This document shows, one piece after another, positions 30,479-36,018 of a DNA stretch of 36,018 nt. Position numbers and translations under genes: made by a program. Every line of letters begins with the position of its first letter. The stretch's first letter is position 1. Origin of the DNA: an uncultured Oscillospiraceae bacterium. GTDB lineage: Bacteria > Bacillota > Clostridia > Oscillospirales > Oscillospiraceae. The stretch is taken from positions 1 to 36,018 of the forward strand of contig CAMVMU010000014.1 in assembly GCA_947168655.1 (NCBI GenBank). Reading direction: 5' to 3'. The notes beneath the pieces are model-generated. The model worked only from the letters and a program-made list of their open reading frames with translations. It was not told where the DNA came from and searched no databases.

Positions 30479-31132
30479 TTATCTACAGGCAAACACGTAC
30501 TTCTCAAAGATCTCCCGTGCGGTCTCCTCCCCGAAGAGCTTCCTGAACTGGTCCACCGCCGGTCCGCCGTGGGCGAACAGCCCGTCCACGTAGGCGGCGG
30601 TCTTTTTCTTCTTCTCCGCCGGATCCGCCGCCGGGGCACGGCCCACGTTGGCATGGTAGGCGGCGAAATAGGCGGCGGTGATCTCCTCCTTCCGGGCCTT
30701 CAGCTCCTTGCCGGTGGCGCCCAGGGTGAAGTCGTAGCGGATGCTGTCGTACCACCGGGGCCCCGTCACGTAGGGCGGCAGGTCAGCGTACCGGGCTTTC
30801 ACCTGCCGGTACTGGGCCTCCGATTCCCCGTCCAGCGGGGCGATCATGTTGTCGTAGAACTCCTGGAGCAGGGTGCATTTCCCGGCGGCGCGGATGAAGT
30901 CGCCGGAATAGAGGGGCACGTCTTTCTCCTCCGCTGTCAGAATGAAGCTCTCCATCTTCATGAGCCCCAGCATGGCGGACATCTCGATGACGCTCATGGA
31001 CCCCAGCCCCTCGATCTCATAGGCGGAGATGCGGAAGGTCATGCCGGACTTTTTCAGCACGGCGTAGGGTCCAACGTCCCGCTGGCGCACGGTGAAGTCC
31101 CGGCGCAGCTCGTTCAGGATCAGATTCTTCAT
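30479..31132 (-). CDS. Soluble protein of unknown function in the reductase operon
   Basis: A 217-aa soluble protein beginning MKNLILNELRRDF. A segment VPLYSGDFIRAAGKC and a downstream LQEFYDNMIAPLD are distinctive, and a Lys-rich stretch (AEKKKKT) lies at about 170-180. I do not recognise a family with confidence. Its ATG overlaps the upstream stop (ATGA), so it is translated with the reductase genes. The fold (mixed alpha/beta) would permit substrate or cofactor binding, but no function should be assigned. Confidence 0.75.
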   Translation of the reverse strand: MKNLILNELRRDFTVRQRDVGPYAVLKKSGMTFRISAYEIEGLGSMSVIEMSAMLGLMKMESFILTAEEKDVPLYSGDFIRAAGKCTLLQEFYDNMIAPLDGESEAQYRQVKARYADLPPYVTGPRWYDSIRYDFTLGATGKELKARKEEITAAYFAAYHANVGRAPAADPAEKKKKTAAYVDGLFAHGGPAVDQFRKLFGEETAREIFEKYVFACR

Positions 31133-31716
31133 CTCTTCACCAGCTTTCCGGCGGCCAGAAGCAGGATGCCCTGTCCCGCCACGTTGACGCCCTCGGCGAT
31201 CCAGTTCATGGACGCCTGGGTAAAGTCGCGGGAGGACAGATAGCCCATGCCCAGCATGAAGACGAAGGCCACCCAGAACAATACGGCGGCGCCTGTCTTC
31301 TTCTGCTTGGCCGCCAGGATGCCCAGACCGCCGCAGAAGCCCAGGCAGCCCAGGATCATCAGCGCCACGAAGATCATGGTGCCGGGGAACACGGCAGGGG
31401 CGGCGGCGTAGACGGCGTTCTTCCTCTGGGGGAACGCCAGCAGCGCCACCACGGCGATGCCGGCCAGCAGGAAGCCCACGGACTGCATGGGGAAGAAGGC
31501 CTGGTTCAGCCGCTCAAAGTCGCACACGTTCAGGGCGTAGAGCAGCTTCCACACCGCCTTCATCAGCCCGGCGGCAATGACCATGACGGTGCCGCCGGCG
31601 AACAGGGCGAAGGCGCCCTTGCTCATGCGGTCGTACAGTCCCCGCTGGAGCACAATGGCGGAGACGGCGAACAGGATCACCGGCACGAAGTCCAGCAGGG
31701 CCATGGGCAGGCTCAT
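31129..31716 (-). CDS. Polytopic membrane protein of unknown function
   Basis: A 195-aa protein with about five to six hydrophobic segments (for example 5-25, 32-52, 72-95, 112-137 and 143-165). I chose the ATG at 31716 because it overlaps the DUF1295 stop (ATGA); a longer frame to 31902 would run inside that gene and lacks a signal. Coupled to both neighbours. No recognised family. Confidence 0.75.
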   Translation of the reverse strand: MSLPMALLDFVPVILFAVSAIVLQRGLYDRMSKGAFALFAGGTVMVIAAGLMKAVWKLLYALNVCDFERLNQAFFPMQSVGFLLAGIAVVALLAFPQRKNAVYAAAPAVFPGTMIFVALMILGCLGFCGGLGILAAKQKKTGAAVLFWVAFVFMLGMGYLSSRDFTQASMNWIAEGVNVAGQGILLLAAGKLVKR

Positions 31717-32534
31717 TTGCTCTCCCCCTCCTTGTTCAGGTGGTAGATGGGCAGCAGGGGCAGGATGATGGGGGTCTTGTCGGCATACTCCCGGTACGCC
31801 TTCAGGTGGCCGTACTGCTTCATCTGCCGCTTTTCCATGCGCTGTGCGCCGTTGAACATGATGTAGACGATGGCGACATAGGCCACCACGGCGAAGATCC
31901 ACTGGCCCACGCCGTGGTAGGTGGTGAGGCCCGCCACGAACACGCCGGTCCAGAAGGTGATCTCACCCAGATAGTTGGGGCAGCGCACCATCTTGTAGAG
32001 GCCGCGGGTGGCCACCATCTTGGGATCGGCCTTCTTCTGCTCCGACTTCTGCCGGTCCGCCAGGGACTCCAGCAGCAATCCGCACACGGAGACGGCGACG
32101 CCGACGAGGGGCACCACCAGATCCGTGGAGCCGTTGTGCCAGCGGAAGAACATGGGGCTCACCTGCATGACGTACAGGGCGGAGACGAAGATCCAGATGA
32201 AGATCAGCACGAAGATGGGCATCTTCTTCTCGTCGTTCTTGGCCAGGGATTCCTTGGCCACGTCGGTCTTGCGGAAGGAGGCGTTCTTGAACTCCCGGGC
32301 CAGCAGGAAGCCGGAGAGCCGGGCGCCGTAGGCCACGAACAGCAGCATCTGGATCAGCACCAGCCACAGCGGCGTGGCGGTGGGGTTGACAAGGTACATG
32401 ATAAAGACGGCGATGCCGCCGCCGGCCACGGCCAGGCCGTAGCCCACGGAGAGGAAGTAGACGAACTTATAGAATCCCACGGCGCACATCACGGCGCAGA
32501 CGATATAGAGGATTCCCAGCAGACCCCAGCTCAT
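31713..32534 (-). CDS. DUF1295 / steroid-5-alpha-reductase-like membrane protein
   Basis: A 273-aa polytopic protein. The family signature is clear: LESLADRQKSEQKKADP, then GLYKMVRCPNYLGEITFW (family: GLWxxxRHPNYxGE), and a C-terminal HLKAYREYADKTP. DUF1295 shares its fold with 3-oxo-5-alpha-steroid 4-dehydrogenases and isoprenylcysteine methyltransferases; members commonly reduce enone-type lipids with NAD(P)H, although many are uncharacterised. The His of the RHPNY motif is Cys here (RCPNY). The SDR stop directly abuts its start (TAAATG). With the SDR and flavin-reductase genes it suggests a reductive pathway for a hydrophobic substrate (inference). Confidence 0.87.
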   Translation of the reverse strand: MSWGLLGILYIVCAVMCAVGFYKFVYFLSVGYGLAVAGGGIAVFIMYLVNPTATPLWLVLIQMLLFVAYGARLSGFLLAREFKNASFRKTDVAKESLAKNDEKKMPIFVLIFIWIFVSALYVMQVSPMFFRWHNGSTDLVVPLVGVAVSVCGLLLESLADRQKSEQKKADPKMVATRGLYKMVRCPNYLGEITFWTGVFVAGLTTYHGVGQWIFAVVAYVAIVYIMFNGAQRMEKRQMKQYGHLKAYREYADKTPIILPLLPIYHLNKEGESK

Positions 32535-33401
32535 TTAGTTGCCCTCCTTGCCGAAATAGTCCTTGATATAGGCGGCGAAGCTCTTCTGGCCCACCTTGGT
32601 GTCGCCCACCAGGTCGTGGCTCAGGGTCCAGCGGGAGAAGAGGATGATGTCGTGCTTGCCGGCCTTTTTGATCTTGGGCAGGTTGGCCAGGATGCCGAAC
32701 AGCCAGATGGGGGCCCACTTGATCTTCAGGGGCTTGCCGGCGGCGTCGAAGCACATCTTGGCCATCTCCTCGTAGGTGTAGGTCTCCTTGCCGCCCACGT
32801 TGTAGGTCACGTTGGTGTCCATCATATGCTCCACGATGAACTTGGCGAAGTCGGGGCAGTCCACCACGTTGGCCTTCACCTTGCCGTAGTTCTTCAGCAG
32901 CTGCATCTCGCCCTTGTCCACGTAGGGCTTGAAGACCTTGCAGATGTCGTAGAAGTAGCCGGTGGGACGGTAGATGACCCAGTCCATGGGCTGCTTTTTC
33001 AGCTCCTGCTCCACCAGATACTTGGCGTGGAGCATGGGCACCTTCTCGGCGCCGGGCTCGTCGCAGGAGATGACGGAGATATAGTTGAACTTCTTCACCC
33101 CGGCGCGCTTGGCCTCGTCGTAGAGGTTCAGGTTGCCCCGCTGGTCGATGTCGTAGGACGTGAAGCGGGTGGAGGCCCCGGTGAGGCCCATGGTGGTGAT
33201 GACCACCTCCGCCCCGTCGCACAGCCCCTTCAGGGTGTCGGGGTTGGTGGCGTCGATGCTGCGGAAGGTGTATTTGCCCTCGGTGCCCTCCACCGGGCGC
33301 TCCTTCAGATCGGCGGCGACGACCTCATGCCCCGCCTTGCACAGCTCCTTCAGGATCTCGGCGCCCAGATTGCCGAAGGCGCCTGCCAGTACCACTTTCA
33401 T
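32535..33401 (-). CDS. NAD(P)-binding epimerase/SDR-type protein (NmrA-like)
   Basis: A 288-aa Rossmann protein. The dinucleotide motif is GAFGNLG (7-13) after MKVVLA; DLKERP follows the second strand and suggests NAD over NADP, and YISVISCD and YRPTGYF match the atypical extended SDR/NmrA pattern, in which the YxxxK motif is not standard. It may be a reductase, isomerase or redox sensor. Second gene of the operon after the flavin reductase, with TAAATG junction to the DUF1295 gene. Confidence 0.88.
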   Translation of the reverse strand: MKVVLAGAFGNLGAEILKELCKAGHEVVAADLKERPVEGTEGKYTFRSIDATNPDTLKGLCDGAEVVITTMGLTGASTRFTSYDIDQRGNLNLYDEAKRAGVKKFNYISVISCDEPGAEKVPMLHAKYLVEQELKKQPMDWVIYRPTGYFYDICKVFKPYVDKGEMQLLKNYGKVKANVVDCPDFAKFIVEHMMDTNVTYNVGGKETYTYEEMAKMCFDAAGKPLKIKWAPIWLFGILANLPKIKKAGKHDIILFSRWTLSHDLVGDTKVGQKSFAAYIKDYFGKEGN

Positions 33402-33434
33402 TGTTCTGTTCCTCCTTGTTATTTATTACCAAAG

Positions 33435-34358
33435 TTACTTGTTCTTTTCCTTGGATCGCTTGTCGTTGATGATCTTCATATGCTCGGCGGTGATCAGGGT
33501 CACGCCGTTCTCCCTGGCCCAGGACACGCAGCCCTTCAGCACCACCGGCAAAAAGACCCGGGGCACGTTGAGGATGGTCTCCAGAGCGTCGTCGGTGAAC
33601 TTGATCTTGTCATCGGCCCGGTCGGCGGCGTAGCGCACGGACTCCAGGGACGCCTTGCGCATGGGCAGCAGCTCGGCGCGCATCCGGCGCTTGCGGTGAA
33701 ACCAGAAGTTCTTGCTGTCACGGTAGCCGTAGTCCACCGGCAGAGGCGGGAAGTCCCGGGCCTGTACGCCGTTGATGATGGCGTCGGAGTACTTCTTCTT
33801 CATGAGGATGCGGTCCACCCGCAGGATGAAGTGCGCGCCGAACTTGGAGGTGATGCCGTTGAAATCGTGGTAGGGCGGCTCGTAGCCGTCCAGCACGCCG
33901 GGCTGGTCGTCCTGGGCGTGGTCCAGCTGGCGCATCCAGGTGCACTCGATGACCTGGATGGCGTCGGACAGCACCTGGGGGCGCTTCTCGCCGGTCTCCT
34001 CCTGGATCTGGCTCGTCTCCAGGCGGAAGCTGCACTTGGGCATCTTGTCCTCCGGCTTGTCGCCGGGCCAGGAGAGCTTGACGCACTCCTTGAAGGTGGC
34101 GGGCTTGTCGTCCACAAAGTTGATGGCGCACTTGCCGGTGCGCAGGATGTTCTGCGCCGTGTTGGAGGAGTTGCGGCAGCACAGCAGCATGGCGTAGTAG
34201 TCCTTGCCGGCCACGTAGTAGGGCTGGCACAGGGAATAGGGGCCCAGGGTGGTGGAGCCGTCCTCCGTCAGGGTGCTGATGACCACCGTGGGCATGGGGA
34301 AGAACAGGGACGTCTGGTAGAAATTGTCAACGACGCGCAGGTTTTCAAAACTGCTCAT
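33435..34358 (-). CDS. Flavin-reductase-like FMN-binding protein with PCP_red-like tail
   Basis: A 307-aa protein. The N-terminal two thirds is a flavin reductase-like split barrel: FPMPTVVISTLTEDG, LGPYSLCQPYYVAG and CCRNSSNTAQNILRTG fit the family that binds FMN and uses NAD(P)H. Residues about 250-300 (FTDDALETILNVPRVF ... ENGVTLITAEHM) look like the PCP_red domain, a small helical module first described at the C-terminus of light-independent protochlorophyllide reductase and found fused to diverse redox proteins. The ATG at 34358 follows AGGAGG and begins the seven-gene operon. Predicted to supply or use reduced flavin for the DUF1295/SDR enzymes (inference). Confidence 0.83.
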   Translation of the reverse strand: MSSFENLRVVDNFYQTSLFFPMPTVVISTLTEDGSTTLGPYSLCQPYYVAGKDYYAMLLCCRNSSNTAQNILRTGKCAINFVDDKPATFKECVKLSWPGDKPEDKMPKCSFRLETSQIQEETGEKRPQVLSDAIQVIECTWMRQLDHAQDDQPGVLDGYEPPYHDFNGITSKFGAHFILRVDRILMKKKYSDAIINGVQARDFPPLPVDYGYRDSKNFWFHRKRRMRAELLPMRKASLESVRYAADRADDKIKFTDDALETILNVPRVFLPVVLKGCVSWARENGVTLITAEHMKIINDKRSKEKNK

Positions 34359-34378
34359 ATAGATTACCTCCTGATTGA

Positions 34379-34394
34379 CAGCGCGTTGGCGCTG
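34379..34394. promoter_or_regulatory. Inverted repeat before the reductase operon
   Basis: CAGCGC-GTTG-GCGCTG (6+4+6) lies about 20 bases upstream of the flavin reductase start codon. It could be an operator or a leader hairpin. It does not match the TetR operator-like palindrome at 35.5 kb. Confidence 0.35.
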
Positions 34395-34437
34395 AAGATT
34401 ACGTTTTGTTTTGCCACCGCTGGAATAACACACCGTG

Positions 34438-34959
34438 TCAGTTCCGTTTTTTCCGTCCAATCAGATACCCTGCGCCGCCGACGCCCGCAATGCCGACAAT
34501 GGTAAGAAGCGGGTTGGACGAGGACCGAGTCGATGTGCTATCGTGCAAGGTGGTCGATTTTGATTCGTCTTGCCAAGTAGAGCTACTCGTCGATGTGGTT
34601 GGTTTGCTTGTTGATGTGTTCGGTTTACTTGTTGATGTGCTTGGCTTGCTTGTCGAATACGATGGGGTCTGGGGGTTTCTACTGCTTGATGTGGAGGAAG
34701 ATGACGATGGAGAAGATGCTGTTTTTCCACCATCATAGATTGGTGGGCTGCAGTGGGAGCAGGGTCGATACCCGCGACGTGTGGCATCCTCCAAAGATAT
34801 GGAGATTTTGCTCTGGCGAAGGTGGTAGCAGTCACCTCTGTGGTAGCATTCTCCGGTACGTGTGATATAGACTATCGTACTTCCATTGTCGGCATAGACC
34901 GGTGGGATGGAGAAAATCAGGATCAAAAGCGCACAAAGAAATGCGGTATATCGTTTCAT
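34438..34959 (-). CDS. Exported Cys-rich protein with Ser/Thr linker and C-terminal membrane anchor
   Basis: A 173-aa protein. A signal peptide (MKRYTAFLCALLILIF, cleavage probably near VYA-DNG) precedes a small domain VYITRTGECYHRGDCYHL ... GYRPCSHCSPP, a common extracytoplasmic module with an Ada-like Cys/His pattern (two CxxxxC-type pairs and two His, likely zinc-binding). Then comes a Ser/Thr/Lys/Pro linker with KPxTSTS repeats and a C-terminal hydrophobic segment plus GRKKRN, which may be a stop-transfer or a weak sortase-like end without an LPxTG motif. It lies downstream of the TetR gene in the same orientation; function unknown. Confidence 0.8.
   Translation of the reverse strand: MKRYTAFLCALLILIFSIPPVYADNGSTIVYITRTGECYHRGDCYHLRQSKISISLEDATRRGYRPCSHCSPPIYDGGKTASSPSSSSSTSSSRNPQTPSYSTSKPSTSTSKPNTSTSKPTTSTSSSTWQDESKSTTLHDSTSTRSSSNPLLTIVGIAGVGGAGYLIGRKKRN
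34586..34648. repeat. Three 21-bp tandem repeats in the linker of the exported protein
   Basis: Three diverged copies (34586-34606, 34607-34627, 34628-34648) encode the repeated KPxTSTS heptapeptide, so copy number can vary in steps of seven residues without shifting the frame. Confidence 0.8.
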
Positions 34960-34971
34960 GTTCGTTTCTCC

Positions 34972-35514
34972 TTATCTTCTGCTGCGCCGCTCCAGCAGCT
35001 TATCCACGGCGCTCTCCATGTCCCGCCACTGGCAGCCGTCATCGGCCCCCATGCGCAGGACCAGCTCCGCCAGAAAGTCGGGCAGCCACGGCTCCGCCTT
35101 CTCCTGCTCCGCCGGCAGGCCCCGGCGGACGTAGCCGGAGAGCTGCCGGACCAGCATGCCGTGATACCGCCGGCGGACGGGGGAGGCTTCGCCGCCTCTG
35201 CCGTACTGGTTCCAGGACCGGGCGTACAGGGCGGAAAAGGACCGCACCAGCTCAAAGAGGCTGCGCATCGTCTCCCGGGGCGTCCGCCCCTCCTGCCGCG
35301 CCTCAAAGTCCCCCGTCATCCTCTGCCAGTCCTCCAGCATGACGCCGGCGGCCAGATGCTCCTTGGAGGGGAAATAGTGATAGATGGTGGCGGGTGCGAT
35401 GCCCAGTGCGTCGGCCACCCGGCGCATGGTCATGGCGCCGTAGCCCTCCCCGGTCAGGATCTCCCTGGCCTCGGTCAGCGCCCGCTCCCTGACGTTTTCG
35501 ATGATTTTCGGCAT
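34972..35514 (-). CDS. TetR-family transcriptional regulator
   Basis: A 180-aa protein with the canonical N-terminal helix-turn-helix: AREILTGEGYGAMTMRRVADALGIA then ATIYHYFPSKEHL. The C-terminal ligand domain has the usual helical character but no identifiable ligand. It is preceded by a near-perfect promoter with a palindrome overlapping the start site, so it is probably autoregulated; by position it may also control the downstream reductase operon (inference). GGGAGG precedes the ATG. Confidence 0.95.
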   Translation of the reverse strand: MPKIIENVRERALTEAREILTGEGYGAMTMRRVADALGIAPATIYHYFPSKEHLAAGVMLEDWQRMTGDFEARQEGRTPRETMRSLFELVRSFSALYARSWNQYGRGGEASPVRRRYHGMLVRQLSGYVRRGLPAEQEKAEPWLPDFLAELVLRMGADDGCQWRDMESAVDKLLERRSRR

Positions 35515-35527
35515 AGTCCCTCCCGCA

Positions 35528-35545
35528 ATGTGAACACGTTCATAT
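35528..35545. promoter_or_regulatory. Probable TetR operator
   Basis: ATGTGAAC-AC-GTTCATAT is an 18-bp near-perfect palindrome at the predicted transcription start of the TetR gene. Its position between -10 box and start codon fits autorepression. Confidence 0.65.
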
Positions 35546-35549
35546 AAGC

Positions 35550-35578
35550 ATTATACGGCATCGTTATTTTTTTGTCAA
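35550..35578 (-). promoter_or_regulatory. Consensus sigma-A promoter of the TetR gene
   Basis: On the minus strand TTGACA (35573-35578) and TATAAT (35550-35555) are both exact consensus, with a 17-nt spacer. Confidence 0.92.
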
Positions 35579-35603
35579 CCGTTTCCTCCCTCTCTTTTCC
35601 CCG

Positions 35604-35632
35604 TTGCAAAACGGGGCGGATTTGGGTATAAT
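35604..35632 (+). promoter_or_regulatory. Sigma-A-like promoter for the small zinc-ribbon gene
   Basis: TTGCAA (35604-35609), 17-nt spacer, TATAAT (35627-35632) on the plus strand, about 35 bases before the start codon. Divergent from the TetR promoter. Confidence 0.82.
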
Positions 35633-35667
35633 AGGGGCAGTGAAATATTACCGCAGGAGGAAACCAT

Positions 35668-35892
35668 ATGGATATCCACGAAGAGCTGGAACTGCAGGAC
35701 TGCCCCATCTGCCGGGGACCCGGCCTGCTGGAGGAGGAGAACGGCTGGTGCTGGTACGTCATGTGCCTGGACTGCGGCTCCGCCACCGCCCCCATCGAAT
35801 ATAAGACGCCGGAGCAGCGGCTGGAGGCCGCCCGTCAAGCGGCGCACCTGTGGAACATCGGCAAGGTGATCCGCGCCGACCCCGGCGAATAA
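35668..35892 (+). CDS. Small Lar-like zinc-ribbon protein
   Basis: A 74-aa protein. CPICRGPG and CLDCGS give a CxxC...CxxC zinc ribbon and AARQAAHLWNIG resembles the 'A...WNxR' end of Lar-family (restriction alleviation) proteins. The usual final Arg is replaced by Gly here. Lar relatives occur widely in phages and Firmicutes; most have no tested function, so the name indicates a family only. Strong GGAGG site; own promoter divergent from TetR. Confidence 0.7.
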   Translation: MDIHEELELQDCPICRGPGLLEEENGWCWYVMCLDCGSATAPIEYKTPEQRLEAARQAAHLWNIGKVIRADPGE

Positions 35893-35982
35893 GCGCCTCT
35901 CTCAACCGCACACGCAAAAACTGCCGCCCTTCGGGGCGCACTCCGTAAGGAAGGCGCCCCGATGATTTGCTTGCTCTCGTCT

Positions 35983-36018
35983 ACACCTCATCCGACCTCG
36001 CTTCGCTCGGCCACCTTC
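35983..36018. repeat. Family B repeat, reversed, cut by the window edge
   Basis: Read on the minus strand it ends in CGGATGAGGTGT after a GAAGGTGGC start, with core GAGCGAAGCGAGG, matching the family B framework. Only part is in view. Confidence 0.75.

Noticed and set aside
30479-31132. Bilin-reductase-like identity for the 217-aa operon protein
   Set aside because: Only a short PLYSGDF segment recalls that family; too little to support the name.
31740-34505. 921-codon plus-strand open frame opposite the reductase operon
   Set aside because: Antisense shadow of several real genes; His/Val/Gly-rich with no family motif.

Overview
The window reads as chromosome of a high-GC, anaerobic, gut-type Firmicute, most likely an Oscillospirales/Clostridia member. 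The evidence is strong GGAGG ribosome sites, Firmicute-type families (clostripain-like C11 peptidase, MalY/PatB aminotransferase, DUF1292, TetR) and two families of dispersed intergenic palindromes typical of such genomes. Placement to genus cannot be made from the sequence alone.

Layout. (1) 1-6.2 kb, host backbone: a membrane-anchored C11 peptidase, a C-S lyase/aminotransferase and a lipoprotein, separated by repeat-rich spacers. (2) 6.3-28.1 kb, a visibly lower-GC accessory island of about 21 genes arranged as two arms diverging from 22.6-22.8 kb. (3) 28.2-36 kb, host backbone again: a C39-like peptidase, a translationally coupled operon of reductases and membrane proteins (flavin reductase, SDR, DUF1295 and others) headed by a TetR regulator, and a small zinc-ribbon protein.

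The island is the point of interest. Its leftward arm encodes, in transcription order: a sigma-region-2-like protein, a ubiquitin-like protein, a membrane-anchored Cys/His-rich protein, an E1 (ThiF) enzyme, an E2 with the catalytic Cys, a JAMM/JAB metalloprotease, a transglutaminase-like Cys enzyme, an SPFH/virion-core-like protein with a zinc ribbon, two membrane proteins, a HerA/VirB4-like ATPase and an HNH/EndoVII (WHH-type) nuclease. After an intrinsic terminator come a 68-aa protein, a ClpP-type protease, a degenerate AAA ATPase, a VirD4/TraG-like ATPase carrying a ribosomal L7/L12-CTD-like (ClpS-fold) tail, and an M50 intramembrane metalloprotease. The rightward arm encodes a winged-helix regulator, a second VirD4/TraG-like ATPase, a helical-repeat protein, a DUF1292-like protein, a Sel1-repeat protein and a DUF1292 protein.

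My reading (inference) is a membrane-associated ubiquitin-like conjugation system wired to DNA/protein-translocase-type ATPases, proteolysis and a nuclease effector, probably for defence or inter-bacterial conflict. The Ubl/E1/E2/JAB core resembles the Bil antiphage system and the CBASS Cap2/Cap3 enzymes in chemistry. I do not know of a characterised system with this full assemblage. Shared proline motifs (PPPxPxR-like) in four island proteins, and a shared C-terminal IAELEA helix in the two VirD4-like ATPases, support the idea that the genes work together. No integrase, relaxase, transposase, tRNA or rRNA gene was seen.
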